A DNA stretch of 64,000 bases from Planctomycetota bacterium (GCA_016776905.1 JADHSM010000017.1:1-64000); one strand, 5' to 3'; shown: positions 34,672 through 43,748, counted from the first letter of the stretch. The notes: a model not told the origin generated them from the sequence alone. A program made the numbers and translations.

Positions 34672-36281
34672 TCCGCATTTATCGTGTCGCGCTCAGAGAG
34701 TACATGGAAAACGCCAAAACCAAAGGGTTCTGGATCGGCATACTATTATTCCCCTTGATGATCTGGCTAATGCTGGAGGTCCCTCGTTTTCTCGAAGAAA
34801 AGGGAATCCCCACACGTCACGTCATCATCGTGGCGAATGATGATGTCGCTGGAGATATCTCCCGACAAAGACTGACCCTGCTCAATCGACAGAAGTCACT
34901 CTCATCTCTACAGCAGCACCTCGCGAAAGAAACGGCAGATCAACGCGCCGAGATGCTTGAAAATACTGAGTTCGACGCAGCAGAGCTCCTCGAAAAATTA
35001 GAAGAAGGGCTCAGCCAGATCTCCCCTGACGCGGGCGCCATCAATCCCTTTAACCCGGAGCAACTGGTAGAAATCGGGGACTTGGTTCCTGATGAAATGC
35101 TGCTGAATGACTTTCGCTGGAAAGCGCTAAAGAATCTTCTCATCTCGCAACTCCCTGAAGGATCTGCAGCCTTTGTTGAGCCAGAGCTCCGATTCAAGGA
35201 GGTCTCTCTCCCGAGTGACCTCACTAGCGAGAGCACTAACGAAGAGATCGAAAACGCCCTACGACCTTACCTTAGAGGCGAAAAACTCTTCCCAAGTACC
35301 GACGAAAACGTGGACCTATTCGCCCTCGTCATCATTCCTGAAAATGTCTTCGATGGAGAAAACCAAATTCGGTTCTGGTCTACAAATCTAGCCGACACTG
35401 ATTTACTAGACGCCATCACAAGCTCATTGTCGGAACACGCTAGAAATCTCGAATACGAAAAGCGAGAAATCTCAACATCAGATGTCACTGAAATTGCAGC
35501 ACTCCGTATTCGTTCCAATAACTTCAATCCCAACAAAGAAGCCGGGGAAGAGAAGGTCGGCATTCGCGACAAGATTCGTCAATACGCACCGATCGGATTT
35601 GTCTACCTGCTTTGGATCGCTATCTTCTCTGTCGCACAAATGTTGCTCAACAACACCATCGAAGAGAAGTCGAACAGAATCATTGAGGTGCTTCTTTCTT
35701 CAGTAACAACTAACGAGCTTCTCCTTGGAAAGGTGTTCGGGGTCGCGGCGGTAGGCGTCACGATGCAACTGGCTTGGATCGGATCAATGATCACCATTCT
35801 CCGGCTTAAAGCGGGTCCTGGCGCAGAATGGGTCGTCGACTTGATGGCTGCAGTCATCTCTCCTGAACTTCTCATAGGATTCATATTTTACTTCGTCACA
35901 GGGTATCTTTTTTACGCCTTCTTATTTGCTGGTATCGGAAGCGTCTGCAATACCATCAAGGACGCTCAAAACTTCATGGGCCCGATCATGCTGATCTTGA
36001 TGGTTCCATTAGGCACCATGATGTTTATCCCCAATGATCCTAACGGAACCATCGCTACAGCCATGTCATGGATTCCGCCCTGGTCGCCGTTCATCATGAT
36101 GAATCGAATGGCCGCAAACCCTCCCATGTCAGACATCGTGGGGACGGGCGTCATGATGATAGTTTCTGTAATTATGGTCTTCTGGATTTCTTCTCGAGTC
36201 TTCCGGGTCGGAGTTCTTCGCACAGGACAACCGCCCAAGATTTTAGAACTTCTGGGTTGGCTGCGGTCGAGTAACTCTTGA
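34668..36281 (+). CDS. ABC-2 type permease, NatB-like
   Basis: The 537-residue product has an N-terminal membrane helix (FWIGILLFPLMIWLMLEV), a large periplasmic domain (about residues 45-300), and about five or six C-terminal helices starting near IGFVYLLWIAIFSVAQMLL. This is the NatB/ABC-2 layout with one large loop. A stretch NNTIEEKSNRIIEVLLSSVTT after the second helix is highly typical of the family (coupling helix to the ATPase). The gene is translationally coupled to the ATPase gene before it and, by overlap of TTGA, to the DUF454 gene after it. Confidence 0.9.
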   Translation: MIRIYRVALREYMENAKTKGFWIGILLFPLMIWLMLEVPRFLEEKGIPTRHVIIVANDDVAGDISRQRLTLLNRQKSLSSLQQHLAKETADQRAEMLENTEFDAAELLEKLEEGLSQISPDAGAINPFNPEQLVEIGDLVPDEMLLNDFRWKALKNLLISQLPEGSAAFVEPELRFKEVSLPSDLTSESTNEEIENALRPYLRGEKLFPSTDENVDLFALVIIPENVFDGENQIRFWSTNLADTDLLDAITSSLSEHARNLEYEKREISTSDVTEIAALRIRSNNFNPNKEAGEEKVGIRDKIRQYAPIGFVYLLWIAIFSVAQMLLNNTIEEKSNRIIEVLLSSVTTNELLLGKVFGVAAVGVTMQLAWIGSMITILRLKAGPGAEWVVDLMAAVISPELLIGFIFYFVTGYLFYAFLFAGIGSVCNTIKDAQNFMGPIMLILMVPLGTMMFIPNDPNGTIATAMSWIPPWSPFIMMNRMAANPPMSDIVGTGVMMIVSVIMVFWISSRVFRVGVLRTGQPPKILELLGWLRSSNS

Positions 36282-36691
36282 GCACCAAAAAATCTCCAGT
36301 GCGGTTTTTTTGGAATGCGCTCGGCTTCATGGCTCTTGGGTTAGGCGTTGCCGGGATTCCGCTCCCTGTTCTGCCAACAACGCCATTCGTGTTGTTGGCG
36401 GCTTACTTTTTTGCGAAGGGATCTCCCCGGTATCACCATTGGCTGCGAACTCATAAGTTCTTTGGGCCACTGGTCACAAACTGGGAGCTGCACGGATCGA
36501 TCCCACTTCGGGCAAAAATTTTCGCCTCGATCATAATCGCAGTCGCTATCTCTTTTCCCTTATGGATCAACAGAGAAAGCGTCCCCGTCGAAGCCCGCTG
36601 GGCTACTGCGATACTTGCAGGAATTGGTTGGCTCTTCGTGATCACGAGACCTTCCGGCCCGAAATCAAAAACGAAAGAAACCTCTTCTTGA
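36278..36691 (+). CDS. DUF454 (YbaN-like) inner-membrane protein
   Basis: A 137-residue protein with membrane segments near 10-45 and 85-125. The start is a TTG at 36278 whose last two bases overlap the TGA of the permease gene. DUF454 features are clear: GLGVAGIPLPVLPTTPFVLLAAYFFA near residues 20-46, then SPRYHHWL and HKFFGPLV. No biochemical role is known for YbaN proteins. Its place at the end of the NatAB-like operon may be incidental. It nearly meets the convergent dehydrogenase gene, which ends 22 bases on. Confidence 0.88.
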   Translation: MSTKKSPVRFFWNALGFMALGLGVAGIPLPVLPTTPFVLLAAYFFAKGSPRYHHWLRTHKFFGPLVTNWELHGSIPLRAKIFASIIIAVAISFPLWINRESVPVEARWATAILAGIGWLFVITRPSGPKSKTKETSS

Positions 36692-36713
36692 AATCAGAAG
36701 TGCTGCTGAAGAC

Positions 36714-37805
36714 TTACTCTTCTGAGTCGTCGTCATCAATTCCGAGATAGAGACTGCCGCTCTTCGTTGAAAGATAAGGCTCTAAAGGAATCTCTTCCTG
36801 CTTAATAAAGCCTTTTTCTGGCAGTGATCCATCGCGAACCATTTCGACGACAGCGGCGACCGAACAGGCGGTCGTCCAGCTGATAGCACGCCACTCTGTG
36901 CCGTTAACATCGATCGGGCGATACTCGCCGACGAACTCTTCGCGCTGAAGACTTCCGGACTGATGTCCCTCTACGGCCGCATGGACATAAACAACATCAT
37001 CTTGCACAGGAGGACACGCCTCTGTCAGAATTTTTGCTGCTTCCTCGCGATTACGGTTCATTCCCAACTCATGAAGGAAGAAACGCATCCGATCACAATG
37101 GCCGGGATAACGCATTGTTTTGTAGTTGAGTGTTTCCAGTTTTCCATCCCATGTCTCACACATGGTTCCAAGCCCACCAGATGTAGTGAAGGCTTCGAGT
37201 CGAAGACCGTTGATATGAATCGTCTCGACAGCTTCCAAGGATGGGACTAATGATCTTTGGCCCATACTGATCACTTCGCACTCATTCAGGTATTCGTTAA
37301 TCACGCCAGCGGAAGACCACGTGAATGAGTAGCCCATGCTTCCACGGGGATGCTCTGGAAGAGCTCCCACGCGAAGTTCGATGGATCGAACATCATCGAA
37401 CTGACGGGCAAGATCTGCTCCTACAATTCCGATGAAACCAGGCGCCAATCCGCACTGGGGAGCCAGCACTGACTTAGCCTCTCCAGCCATCTCCTGAATT
37501 GCATTGGTAGTGGGGACATCTTCTGTCAGATCAAAGTAGTGCACACCTTGATGGACTGCGGCCTCGGCTACGGGCAAGTTAAACTGGTACGGAAGGCATG
37601 AGACCACGCCCTGACACCCATCAAGGGCAATAGCCAGAGCCGCAGAATCGGAAACGTTCAGAACCTCTGAAGGGAAAGATAGACCCTCAACAGGACGTGC
37701 ATCTCGACCGATGACTTCAAAGCCCGCTCTTTGCAAGAGGGTTCCGACGAGACTACCTACTTTGCCCAGTCCAACGACGAGCACTTTATCGATTTGAGAT
37801 GCCAT
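36714..37805 (-). CDS. Saccharopine dehydrogenase-family protein
   Basis: A 363-residue cytoplasmic protein. The ATG at 37805 (MASQIDKVLVVG) is used because GGAAGG lies nine bases upstream; an in-frame ATG at 37826 would add seven residues and contains that ribosome site. The N-terminal Rossmann fold has VVGLGKVGSLVGTLL (GxGxxG). Then come VVSCLPYQFNLPVAEAAV and LAPQCGLAPGFIGIVG, both characteristic of saccharopine/lysine dehydrogenase relatives, and SWTTACSVAAVVEMVRDG near the end. The reaction is likely an NAD(P)-dependent amino acid dehydrogenation, but the substrate is open. It ends with an acidic tail (DDDDSEE). Confidence 0.85.
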   Translation of the reverse strand: MASQIDKVLVVGLGKVGSLVGTLLQRAGFEVIGRDARPVEGLSFPSEVLNVSDSAALAIALDGCQGVVSCLPYQFNLPVAEAAVHQGVHYFDLTEDVPTTNAIQEMAGEAKSVLAPQCGLAPGFIGIVGADLARQFDDVRSIELRVGALPEHPRGSMGYSFTWSSAGVINEYLNECEVISMGQRSLVPSLEAVETIHINGLRLEAFTTSGGLGTMCETWDGKLETLNYKTMRYPGHCDRMRFFLHELGMNRNREEAAKILTEACPPVQDDVVYVHAAVEGHQSGSLQREEFVGEYRPIDVNGTEWRAISWTTACSVAAVVEMVRDGSLPEKGFIKQEEIPLEPYLSTKSGSLYLGIDDDDSEE

Positions 37806-37980
37806 GAGTGTTTTCCTTCCGCTCATTCTCGTACCTAGAGATTCGAGCCTATCCTATCCCTGCACCCCGATCTGACAAGCAGACCGAAAGAAAGGCCCGA
37901 TCCTCAGGGAGAAATCAGACCCTAAACGCTCTTAAATCGCAATTATGAGCAATATTCATAGAGAATCCCCCGAGGGCTCC

Positions 37981-38148
37981 TTAGATAAACCACTCGTAAA
38001 TCGGGATGTACTTCCCCATCAGCCAGCCGACCACGCCACCGAGGACCGCTCCTACTAAAGAGAGTAGGAGAGAATCGAACTTGCCGATGAATACTGCTCC
38101 AATGATGGCACCCACAACACAGCAAAAAATCGTCCACAACAACCTCAT
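37981..38148 (-). CDS. 55-residue membrane protein
   Basis: This short gene starts at an ATG (MRLLWTIFCCVVGAIIGAVF) with AAGGAG nine bases upstream and ends in TAA. It encodes two hydrophobic helices (about 4-20 and 27-44) with Gly-rich faces (VGAVLGGVVGWLMGKY), separated by the short FIGKFDSLL turn. The Gly pattern resembles small glycine-zipper proteins, and CC at residues 9-10 could be modified. No family can be named. The surrounding open frames on both strands have no ribosome sites and less sensible composition, so this is the best reading. It lies between two minus-strand genes and could share their transcript. Confidence 0.65.
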   Translation of the reverse strand: MRLLWTIFCCVVGAIIGAVFIGKFDSLLLSLVGAVLGGVVGWLMGKYIPIYEWFI

Positions 38149-38269
38149 CAATTTTCGCTCCTTCAGTCGATCGACATCCCTCTGTGAGACGGAACAACAA
38201 CTGCTCTGTTTTCATCAAAGGCGAACTCAACCTCAAAATAAACCTTGATGGGTTTGCACACCTTCACAA

Positions 38270-39280
38270 TTATTCAACAAACTTCATCTCCAACAGAACA
38301 GCACTATGGTCAGATGGGAAAATTCGATCCGGGACAGCGATCAGGTCGTCTTCCCACACCTCTGGGTAAACAACCGTCGACACGGGCTCGAGCTTCCACG
38401 AAGGGCTATGCTCGTGCAGATACAATCGATCGATCCTGTCAAAGCCCTGCTCTTTTTCTTTTGTCCCGCGAAACATCGGCGACCAAGTAATCCCCGGATG
38501 GTGCACCGGATCGGGGTGTACCATCCGATAGACATCAGTGAATCCCTTATCCTGCATCAACGTACTTACCGGCAAATCGAGAACCCGCCTACGGCGGAAA
38601 ACTCTCTTCGTATCTTTAGTCCAATCAAGATGGGAAGGGGTATTCCAATCGCCGCCGACCAATAATGGCAATGGTGACTGCGTATGACCCAGTTCATTCA
38701 GGCGCTCTACTAATCTTTGCGCCTGAGGAAGTCTTTGGGATCTTTCAAACTCGCATTTCAGCAAATCTTCATCGGTGATCTCTGGAGAATCCCTCAATAC
38801 GTAGGGGATGTAATCTCGATAATCGAGCCAAATGCTCCAGGCCAGAAACTCGCGACCGCTCGAATGCACGAGCCGGGCACCCACTCCATGCCAAGGTTCG
38901 TGGGCAAAGGTTTCAGCCATCTCGTAACGAGTTAAAACGCAGAGATGGGTACTGTCACCTTGGTGCTGATTCCAACCAAGTTGCTCTGCTAACCACGCTC
39001 CGAGCAATGGTCGGTCACCATTGATATCGTAACTCTCCTGTAACAGCACCACATCCGCTTGGGATTCACGAATGACCGTAAGAATTTTTTCAGGACCCTC
39101 GTCGACTTCATTACCTCCGCGCCAAGCATTCCAAACGAGAACCTTGACGACATCGTCTCGACTCGACACATCCTCTGATGAAGCTTTTCGAAACTGGACG
39201 GGGGAACAACTGCTCAGTAAGAACAGAAGTAATAAAAAGAAAAGATTCGGGGTCATCCACACTGAATTCGCATGAGTCAT
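38270..39280 (-). CDS. Lipoprotein of the endonuclease/exonuclease/phosphatase superfamily
   Basis: The 336-residue product has a lipoprotein signal (LFFLLLLFLLSSC). Its start is the ATG at 39280, which follows GAGGAG by eight bases; GTG at 39289 and a later ATG are possible. The EEP fold is shown in order by VLVWNAWRGG (Asn), VVLLQES (Glu), VGGDWNTP (Asp/Asn), FDRIDRLYL (Asp) and PSDHSAVLLEM (Asp-His). Such enzymes cleave phosphodiesters or phosphomonoesters with Mg2+: nucleases, sphingomyelinases and inositol phosphatases share the core. The outer location suggests scavenging or lipid turnover; the substrate is not evident. Confidence 0.85.
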   Translation of the reverse strand: MTHANSVWMTPNLFFLLLLFLLSSCSPVQFRKASSEDVSSRDDVVKVLVWNAWRGGNEVDEGPEKILTVIRESQADVVLLQESYDINGDRPLLGAWLAEQLGWNQHQGDSTHLCVLTRYEMAETFAHEPWHGVGARLVHSSGREFLAWSIWLDYRDYIPYVLRDSPEITDEDLLKCEFERSQRLPQAQRLVERLNELGHTQSPLPLLVGGDWNTPSHLDWTKDTKRVFRRRRVLDLPVSTLMQDKGFTDVYRMVHPDPVHHPGITWSPMFRGTKEKEQGFDRIDRLYLHEHSPSWKLEPVSTVVYPEVWEDDLIAVPDRIFPSDHSAVLLEMKFVE

Positions 39281-39324
39281 ATGAGCCACTCCTCTTCACC
39301 ATTCGACCATTAAAAATGGGCACA

Positions 39325-39362
39325 GAAAAGGCCCGAACCGGGAACCGGATCGGGCCTTTTCT
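39325..39362. terminator. Bidirectional terminator between the molybdenum hydroxylase operon and the EEP gene
   Basis: AGAAAAGGCCCGA at 39325-39337 pairs with TCGGGCCTTTTCT at 39350-39362, and an inner CCGG/CCGG adds to the stem. T-rich sequence follows on the plus strand (CTTTTTC). On the minus strand the tail reads TTTTCTGTG, which ends the 43556-39393 operon. Confidence 0.8.
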
Positions 39363-39392
39363 TTTTCATGCCAACGATGACGCAACCTTGCT

Positions 39393-39632
39393 TCAGGTCA
39401 CCTCATCCGGCTGGGGATAACAGGCTCTTCCTGGACGACATCCATCCGGGCAAACATCATCTCCATCTGGACCATGGTACGCCATCGTCTTGAGACAATG
39501 AAAAAACGCCGTGTCTGCTGTAAATGCATCCTCAAAAGCGCTTCTTCGATATTCCGTATTGAGCAACATCGTCTTCGTCCTCAGGCAGGGACACACGTCT
39601 TCAGGGAGAAGTTCAGGTTTTTGCATCGCCAT
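39393..39632 (-). CDS. Six-cysteine small protein at the end of the molybdenum hydroxylase operon
   Basis: A 79-residue protein that I do not recognise. The ATG at 39632 is preceded by AGGAGGGG, one of the strongest ribosome sites in the window, which overlaps the end of the FAD-subunit gene whose stop lies two bases upstream. Cys residues are at 14, 16, 46, 61, 65 and 71, arranged as CPC near the start and CPDGC then C near the end (DDVCPDGCRPGRAC). There is no signal peptide. Six Cys in 79 residues suggest a metal or Fe-S site. Position and coupling suggest a role in maturing or feeding the Mo enzyme, but that is inference. Confidence 0.7.
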   Translation of the reverse strand: MAMQKPELLPEDVCPCLRTKTMLLNTEYRRSAFEDAFTADTAFFHCLKTMAYHGPDGDDVCPDGCRPGRACYPQPDEVT

Positions 39633-39634
39633 CT

Positions 39635-40606
39635 TCACCCCTCCTTTCTGGATCGAGCTGAACGAATCGCTTTTCCAATGAGGCCCTTAAGCATCGGTAT
39701 CTTGTATCCATTTTCTGATAGGGGGGTCGCTCCTGCTCCTGCTATTCCGGAAGCCTCTGCAATTTCATCGTCAGACCCGTCGATCTTTTTCTCGATATCT
39801 GATCGCCGCAGAGGTGCCGGGGAAACCGCACCGAGCACAACACGGTGATCACCTTTGCGCCCACCCCTGTCGAGCAGTAATGTGACACTCGCCTGTGCCC
39901 AGTCAAAACTCTGCTTTTCGCGAGCCTCTTCGTAAGCCCATGAACCCGCTCTCGTGGATTCCGGCAACATCACTCTGCGAACAAACTCGCCCTCCTCAAG
40001 AGACACTTCTCTAAGAGGATCACTCGATGGCCCAATAAAGAACTGATCAGCGGTCAACTCCCTAACCCCGTCTTTGCTCGCAATTTCGATGACCGCTTCA
40101 TGAGCGACCAAAACTGGAGCGAGATTAGATGGCTGAGTGGCTGAGCAAATCTGGTTATCAAAAATTCCGTGAAACTCATTCTCTCCATCGCGAGCCCAGC
40201 AACCTGTACCGCCATTCTTCACGCAGGAGTAACCCTCGTGACGCAAATACCAGCAGCGGGGCTTTTGACAAAGGTTGCCACCCACGGTCGCCATATTCCG
40301 AATTTGAGGAGTCGCTGCATGAATGATCGTTTCGCACACTGCAGGAAAACGACTCAAGACATCGGTATGAGAACTGACGGCCGACAATCTTACGAGCGCG
40401 CCTATCCAAATACCTTGGTCTGTCACTTCGATGGTGTTCATTCCAGGAAGTGACTTAAGATCGACCACGGAATCCGGCGAGGCCACGTGTTCCTTGATGC
40501 GATTGAGTAAATCAGTACCCGCAGCCAAATATGAAGCATTGCCTTTTGACACTTGCTCCATCGCTTCCTTCTCATTTGTAGGTCGAATCACCTTGAAGGG
40601 TCTCAT
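39635..40606 (-). CDS. FAD-binding subunit of a molybdenum hydroxylase, with 4Fe-4S-type insert
   Basis: The 323-residue product matches the xanthine dehydrogenase/CO dehydrogenase medium subunit: YLAAGTDLLNRIKE near residue 26 (FAD diphosphate loop) and ATPQIRNMATVGGNLCQ near 98-114. Residues 113-154 carry Cys113, Cys118, Cys128, Cys136 and Cys154 in a Cys-rich insert (NLCQKPRCWYLR, GTGCW, QICSATQPSN), as in PaoB and 4-hydroxybenzoyl-CoA reductase beta, which hold an extra [4Fe-4S] cluster. The subunit passes electrons from the Fe-S proteins to FAD. Its start overlaps the Mo-subunit stop (ATGA). It is followed at once by the six-Cys gene. Confidence 0.88.
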   Translation of the reverse strand: MRPFKVIRPTNEKEAMEQVSKGNASYLAAGTDLLNRIKEHVASPDSVVDLKSLPGMNTIEVTDQGIWIGALVRLSAVSSHTDVLSRFPAVCETIIHAATPQIRNMATVGGNLCQKPRCWYLRHEGYSCVKNGGTGCWARDGENEFHGIFDNQICSATQPSNLAPVLVAHEAVIEIASKDGVRELTADQFFIGPSSDPLREVSLEEGEFVRRVMLPESTRAGSWAYEEAREKQSFDWAQASVTLLLDRGGRKGDHRVVLGAVSPAPLRRSDIEKKIDGSDDEIAEASGIAGAGATPLSENGYKIPMLKGLIGKAIRSARSRKEG

Positions 40607-42918
40607 AGTCTTTCTCCCTTCTTCTGAGCTGGAACTTCTTTAGCAGCATCTCTTTTCGCGATCGCTTCTAAAACTTTTTTCGGAGTGATGGGCAAATCGT
40701 ACATGCGCACTCCTAAAGCATCTGAAACCGCATTGGCCACTGCAGCAGCAGTGGCGACGATAGGCGGCTCTCCAAGTCCCATCACTTGAGTGTTTGATTT
40801 TCCGTTATAGACATCGAGCAAGACGACGTCGATTTCAGGACAATCCATCGAGCCGAGCATTTTATAATTTTCAAAATCGTCGTTGAGCATGCGCCCTTTT
40901 TGGCGATCCATAATGCGCCTTTCAAAAAGCGCAAAGGAAACTCCCTGGATCACTCCACCCCGAACCTGACTCTCAGAGGTCAGAGGATTGAGGATTTTTC
41001 CAGCATCGGCGACTGCCACGACCTTTAAGACTTTCACCGCTCCGGTAGCCTGATTGACCTCAACATGAGCGGCTTGCACTCCGGCATTAGTATCAGAGAA
41101 ACCCTCATAGTTTCTGCGAGGACGACCTTTGAGCACTTCGATCGCATCATCATCCATCAATGCACACGCACTTTCGAAGGTCATTCCTGTGGAGCCTTCT
41201 CCAATGCGCCACACTTCTTGGTCCTTCAGATCAAGCTCAGAAGCATCCCAGCCTTTACGATCAGCCACTATCTCCATGAGCTCTTTCTTTGCATGGAAAG
41301 CTGCCAATCGGGCCGCAGGAGTCACTGTTCCAATCGTTGTCGATCCGCCACTGGCAGGACCCTGAGGGTCATCCGTATTACCAATACGGGTAGCCACTTG
41401 ATTCATTTCCAAGCCCAGCTCTTCAGCGACCACCATGCCCATCACCGTCCGGGTACCGGTACCGATATCTTGGGCTCCATTGCGCACTTCGACTTGACCG
41501 TCTTTAGTGATGCGCACGAGAGCACTGGCCCCGCCGCCGCCCGCAGAGAACCAGAGATTACTGGCAATGCCCAATCCCTGACAAATTTCTGCACCTCCGT
41601 TGCGAGTCAAAGAACGGTTCCACTTAATCCGGTCTTTAGCGATGTCGTATTCCACTTTTCTGATCGGATGCTCATCGTTCTTCTTACGAAACTCGACACG
41701 GTCCATTCCGATTTCATCGGCAGCCATGTCCATCATTTGCTCTAAGGCGAAAGCTCCTTGAGGCCAACCCGGTGCTCGGTGAGCTTTGGCGCCTCCAGTA
41801 TTGGTTCGCACCCCGTACTCGATCTTGTCCACTTCTCCGATGTTATAGATTCCATCGTTGTGAGCACCCGCTCCGCCGGTTCCCGTCCCCGGGGTACCCC
41901 AACTTCTGATTCTAGTTCCTTGAATTACACCGTCTTTATTGACGCCCATCTTCATCTGCTGAAGAGAGTCAGGACGATTTCCGGCACTCAGTTGTTCGCC
42001 CGATCGATCCAGCATCAGATGAACAGGAACACCGGCTTCCTTTGCCAGCAATGCTCCGAGAACACCTTCTCTACCCGCAGAGAACTTAGAGCCGAAACCG
42101 CCTCCCACGTACTCGGATAGGATCTGACAACTCTTGGCTCGAACACCTCCCCAGTTACTGGTGAGTTCATTCCGAAATCCAAATGTCGCCTGACTCGAGG
42201 CCCAACAGATCAGTCGCCCGTCTTCCCAGCTGCACACTGATCCATGAGTTTCGAGGGGGGCATGTGTTTGTACTTGCGTACTGAACTCGCCCTCCACGAC
42301 AACGTCAGAGTCTTGGATCACCTTTCCGACAGCAGCCTCTTGGCGCGCCAACCTCTCGTCCATGTCTGAGTTGGATCCTCTTCTTCCTCGTCTCTGCCGA
42401 GGACTGATCCGAGCCACGTTGACCTGTTCCCCACGGCCCACCTGAGGTGCGCCCTCTTTGCGCGCATCCTCGACGGTCACACAATGAGGCTTGATGTCAT
42501 ATTCTACTTCGATGGCACGCAAGGCCGCTTCAGCTTGCATCTCTGTGTCCGCCGCCACCGCTGCCACTTCTGCCCCCGCATATCGCGCAGACTCATCTTC
42601 AAAGATCTCTGGAGCCGTGAGGATGGCCCGGACTCCCGGCAATTTCTTTGCCTTGTCAATATCGATGGAAACGATGTCGGCATTACCGTGAGGACTCCTC
42701 AATATCTTTCCGTAGATCATGCCCTTCGGTTTTTGATCATAGGAATAGTTCGCCGTGCCTGTCACCTTCGCGACAGCATCTACCCTTGGGGTCGATTGGC
42801 CGATCAGATTTAAGCGATCCCCTGGCTGCCAAGGTTTCACGTCATCGTCTTGGATTCTTACCGTGAGGTCACGAAACTGATCTCCAAAACCAACTTTAAT
42901 CTGTATTTCTTTTGGCAT
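40603..42918 (-). CDS. Molybdopterin-binding large subunit of an aldehyde/xanthine oxidoreductase-type enzyme
   Basis: The ATG at 42918 is chosen because GGGAGGG lies just upstream and MPKEIQIKVGFG is a normal start; the longer open frame runs into the previous gene. The 771-residue product has the family landmarks: RVDAVAKVTGTANYSYD near 45, THAPLETHGSV, YVGGGFGSKFSAGREG (Moco site), HRAPGWPQGAFALEQMMDMAADEIG, GAQDIGTGTRTVMG, and a C-terminal QVMGLGEPP with the active-site Glu. The enzyme hydroxylates aldehydes or N-heterocycles at a Mo centre. A basic segment near 185-205 (QRRGRRG) is unusual. The three subunits lie in the order 2Fe-2S, Mo, FAD. It resembles PaoABC more than classical xanthine dehydrogenase. 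Confidence 0.88.
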   Translation of the reverse strand: MPKEIQIKVGFGDQFRDLTVRIQDDDVKPWQPGDRLNLIGQSTPRVDAVAKVTGTANYSYDQKPKGMIYGKILRSPHGNADIVSIDIDKAKKLPGVRAILTAPEIFEDESARYAGAEVAAVAADTEMQAEAALRAIEVEYDIKPHCVTVEDARKEGAPQVGRGEQVNVARISPRQRRGRRGSNSDMDERLARQEAAVGKVIQDSDVVVEGEFSTQVQTHAPLETHGSVCSWEDGRLICWASSQATFGFRNELTSNWGGVRAKSCQILSEYVGGGFGSKFSAGREGVLGALLAKEAGVPVHLMLDRSGEQLSAGNRPDSLQQMKMGVNKDGVIQGTRIRSWGTPGTGTGGAGAHNDGIYNIGEVDKIEYGVRTNTGGAKAHRAPGWPQGAFALEQMMDMAADEIGMDRVEFRKKNDEHPIRKVEYDIAKDRIKWNRSLTRNGGAEICQGLGIASNLWFSAGGGGASALVRITKDGQVEVRNGAQDIGTGTRTVMGMVVAEELGLEMNQVATRIGNTDDPQGPASGGSTTIGTVTPAARLAAFHAKKELMEIVADRKGWDASELDLKDQEVWRIGEGSTGMTFESACALMDDDAIEVLKGRPRRNYEGFSDTNAGVQAAHVEVNQATGAVKVLKVVAVADAGKILNPLTSESQVRGGVIQGVSFALFERRIMDRQKGRMLNDDFENYKMLGSMDCPEIDVVLLDVYNGKSNTQVMGLGEPPIVATAAAVANAVSDALGVRMYDLPITPKKVLEAIAKRDAAKEVPAQKKGERL

Positions 42919-42920
42919 GA

Positions 42921-43556
42921 TTACCCTCCCTTCCGGGAGACGTGTTCTACCGCCTCGATAATATTTTGATAGGTACCGCAACGGCACAAGTTACCAGAGA
43001 GACCTTCTCGAATCTGGTTTCTACTCGGCTTGGGATTCTCTTCGAGAAGAGCCGTACAAGAGACCACCATCCCCGGCGTACAAAAGCCGCACTGAAGAGC
43101 ATCTTTTTCAATGAAGGCTTTTTGTAATCGGCTCAAATTGTCGGGGGTGCCAATACCTTCAACGGTCGTGATTTCTTTGCCCACCGCATCGATGGCTAAC
43201 ATAGAACAACTGTCGACGACTTGGCCATCGAGGAGCACTGTGCATGCACCGCAAGAACCCCTGTCGCAGACCCGCTTGGGCCCTGTCACTCCAACGTCAT
43301 TCCTCAGGAAATCGAGAAGTGTTGTACTCGGAGGCGCACTCGCCTTCTTGTCAGCACCATTGACCTTGAGCTGAATAGACTCGGCTTCGGGGCCTAGCAC
43401 TTCTGGAGTGGCCACGCCATTCTGGCCAGCGATCACTGTTTCCGGGATCCGAGCCACGCCGGCAGCAGCCGCAGCAGCACCTGCTCCTTGCAGAAAAGAC
43501 CTCCTGGAAACCCCATCCTTCTCGGGATTTTCGGGATTTTTATTCTTCGACACCAT
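42921..43556 (-). CDS. Tat-exported 2Fe-2S subunit of the molybdenum hydroxylase
   Basis: The 211-residue product begins with a twin-arginine signal (SRRSFLQGAG, residues 17-26, then an Ala-rich stretch), so the whole complex is probably carried to the periplasm by this subunit. The plant-type cluster uses Cys97, Cys102, Cys105 and Cys117 (CDRGSCGACTVLLDG); the second cluster uses Cys156, Cys159, Cys191 and Cys193 (CGFC, CRC). The cluster pattern is complete. The Mo-subunit gene starts two bases after this stop. Periplasmic aldehyde detoxification, as for PaoABC, is the closest analogy. Confidence 0.9.
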   Translation of the reverse strand: MVSKNKNPENPEKDGVSRRSFLQGAGAAAAAAGVARIPETVIAGQNGVATPEVLGPEAESIQLKVNGADKKASAPPSTTLLDFLRNDVGVTGPKRVCDRGSCGACTVLLDGQVVDSCSMLAIDAVGKEITTVEGIGTPDNLSRLQKAFIEKDALQCGFCTPGMVVSCTALLEENPKPSRNQIREGLSGNLCRCGTYQNIIEAVEHVSRKGG

Positions 43557-43720
43557 ATTGCCCTTTCTTCCAGCTCACAGGGAATCCCTGTAGAGATGTT
43601 GCGAATTCTAATCGCAGGAGAGGGGCGTCGAAATAGTCAAGTTTCCAACCGGTTTGGGATACGTAGGCCCAGGCCGGAAACAACGAATGAATAGATCTGA
43701 TTTAGAATAGATAAAAAGAA

Positions 43721-43748
43721 ACGGGCCGCAGGAAAACCTGCGGCCCGT
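43721..43748 (-). terminator. Intrinsic terminator of the RRM gene
   Basis: ACGGGCCGCAGG pairs perfectly with CCTGCGGCCCGT around a four-base loop. On the minus strand it is followed by TTTCTTTTTAT. It lies 40 bases past the stop codon at 43788. The rest of the gap 43557-43720 shows no other feature. Confidence 0.93.

Noticed and set aside
37943-38236. A 97-codon minus-strand frame and two plus-strand frames in the 37.9-38.3 kb gap
   Set aside because: The 55-codon gene at 37981-38148 in another minus frame has a ribosome site and two membrane helices, so it is the better reading.
41065-42120. Plus-strand frames opposite the molybdenum subunit
   Set aside because: Antisense shadows of a strongly recognised gene.
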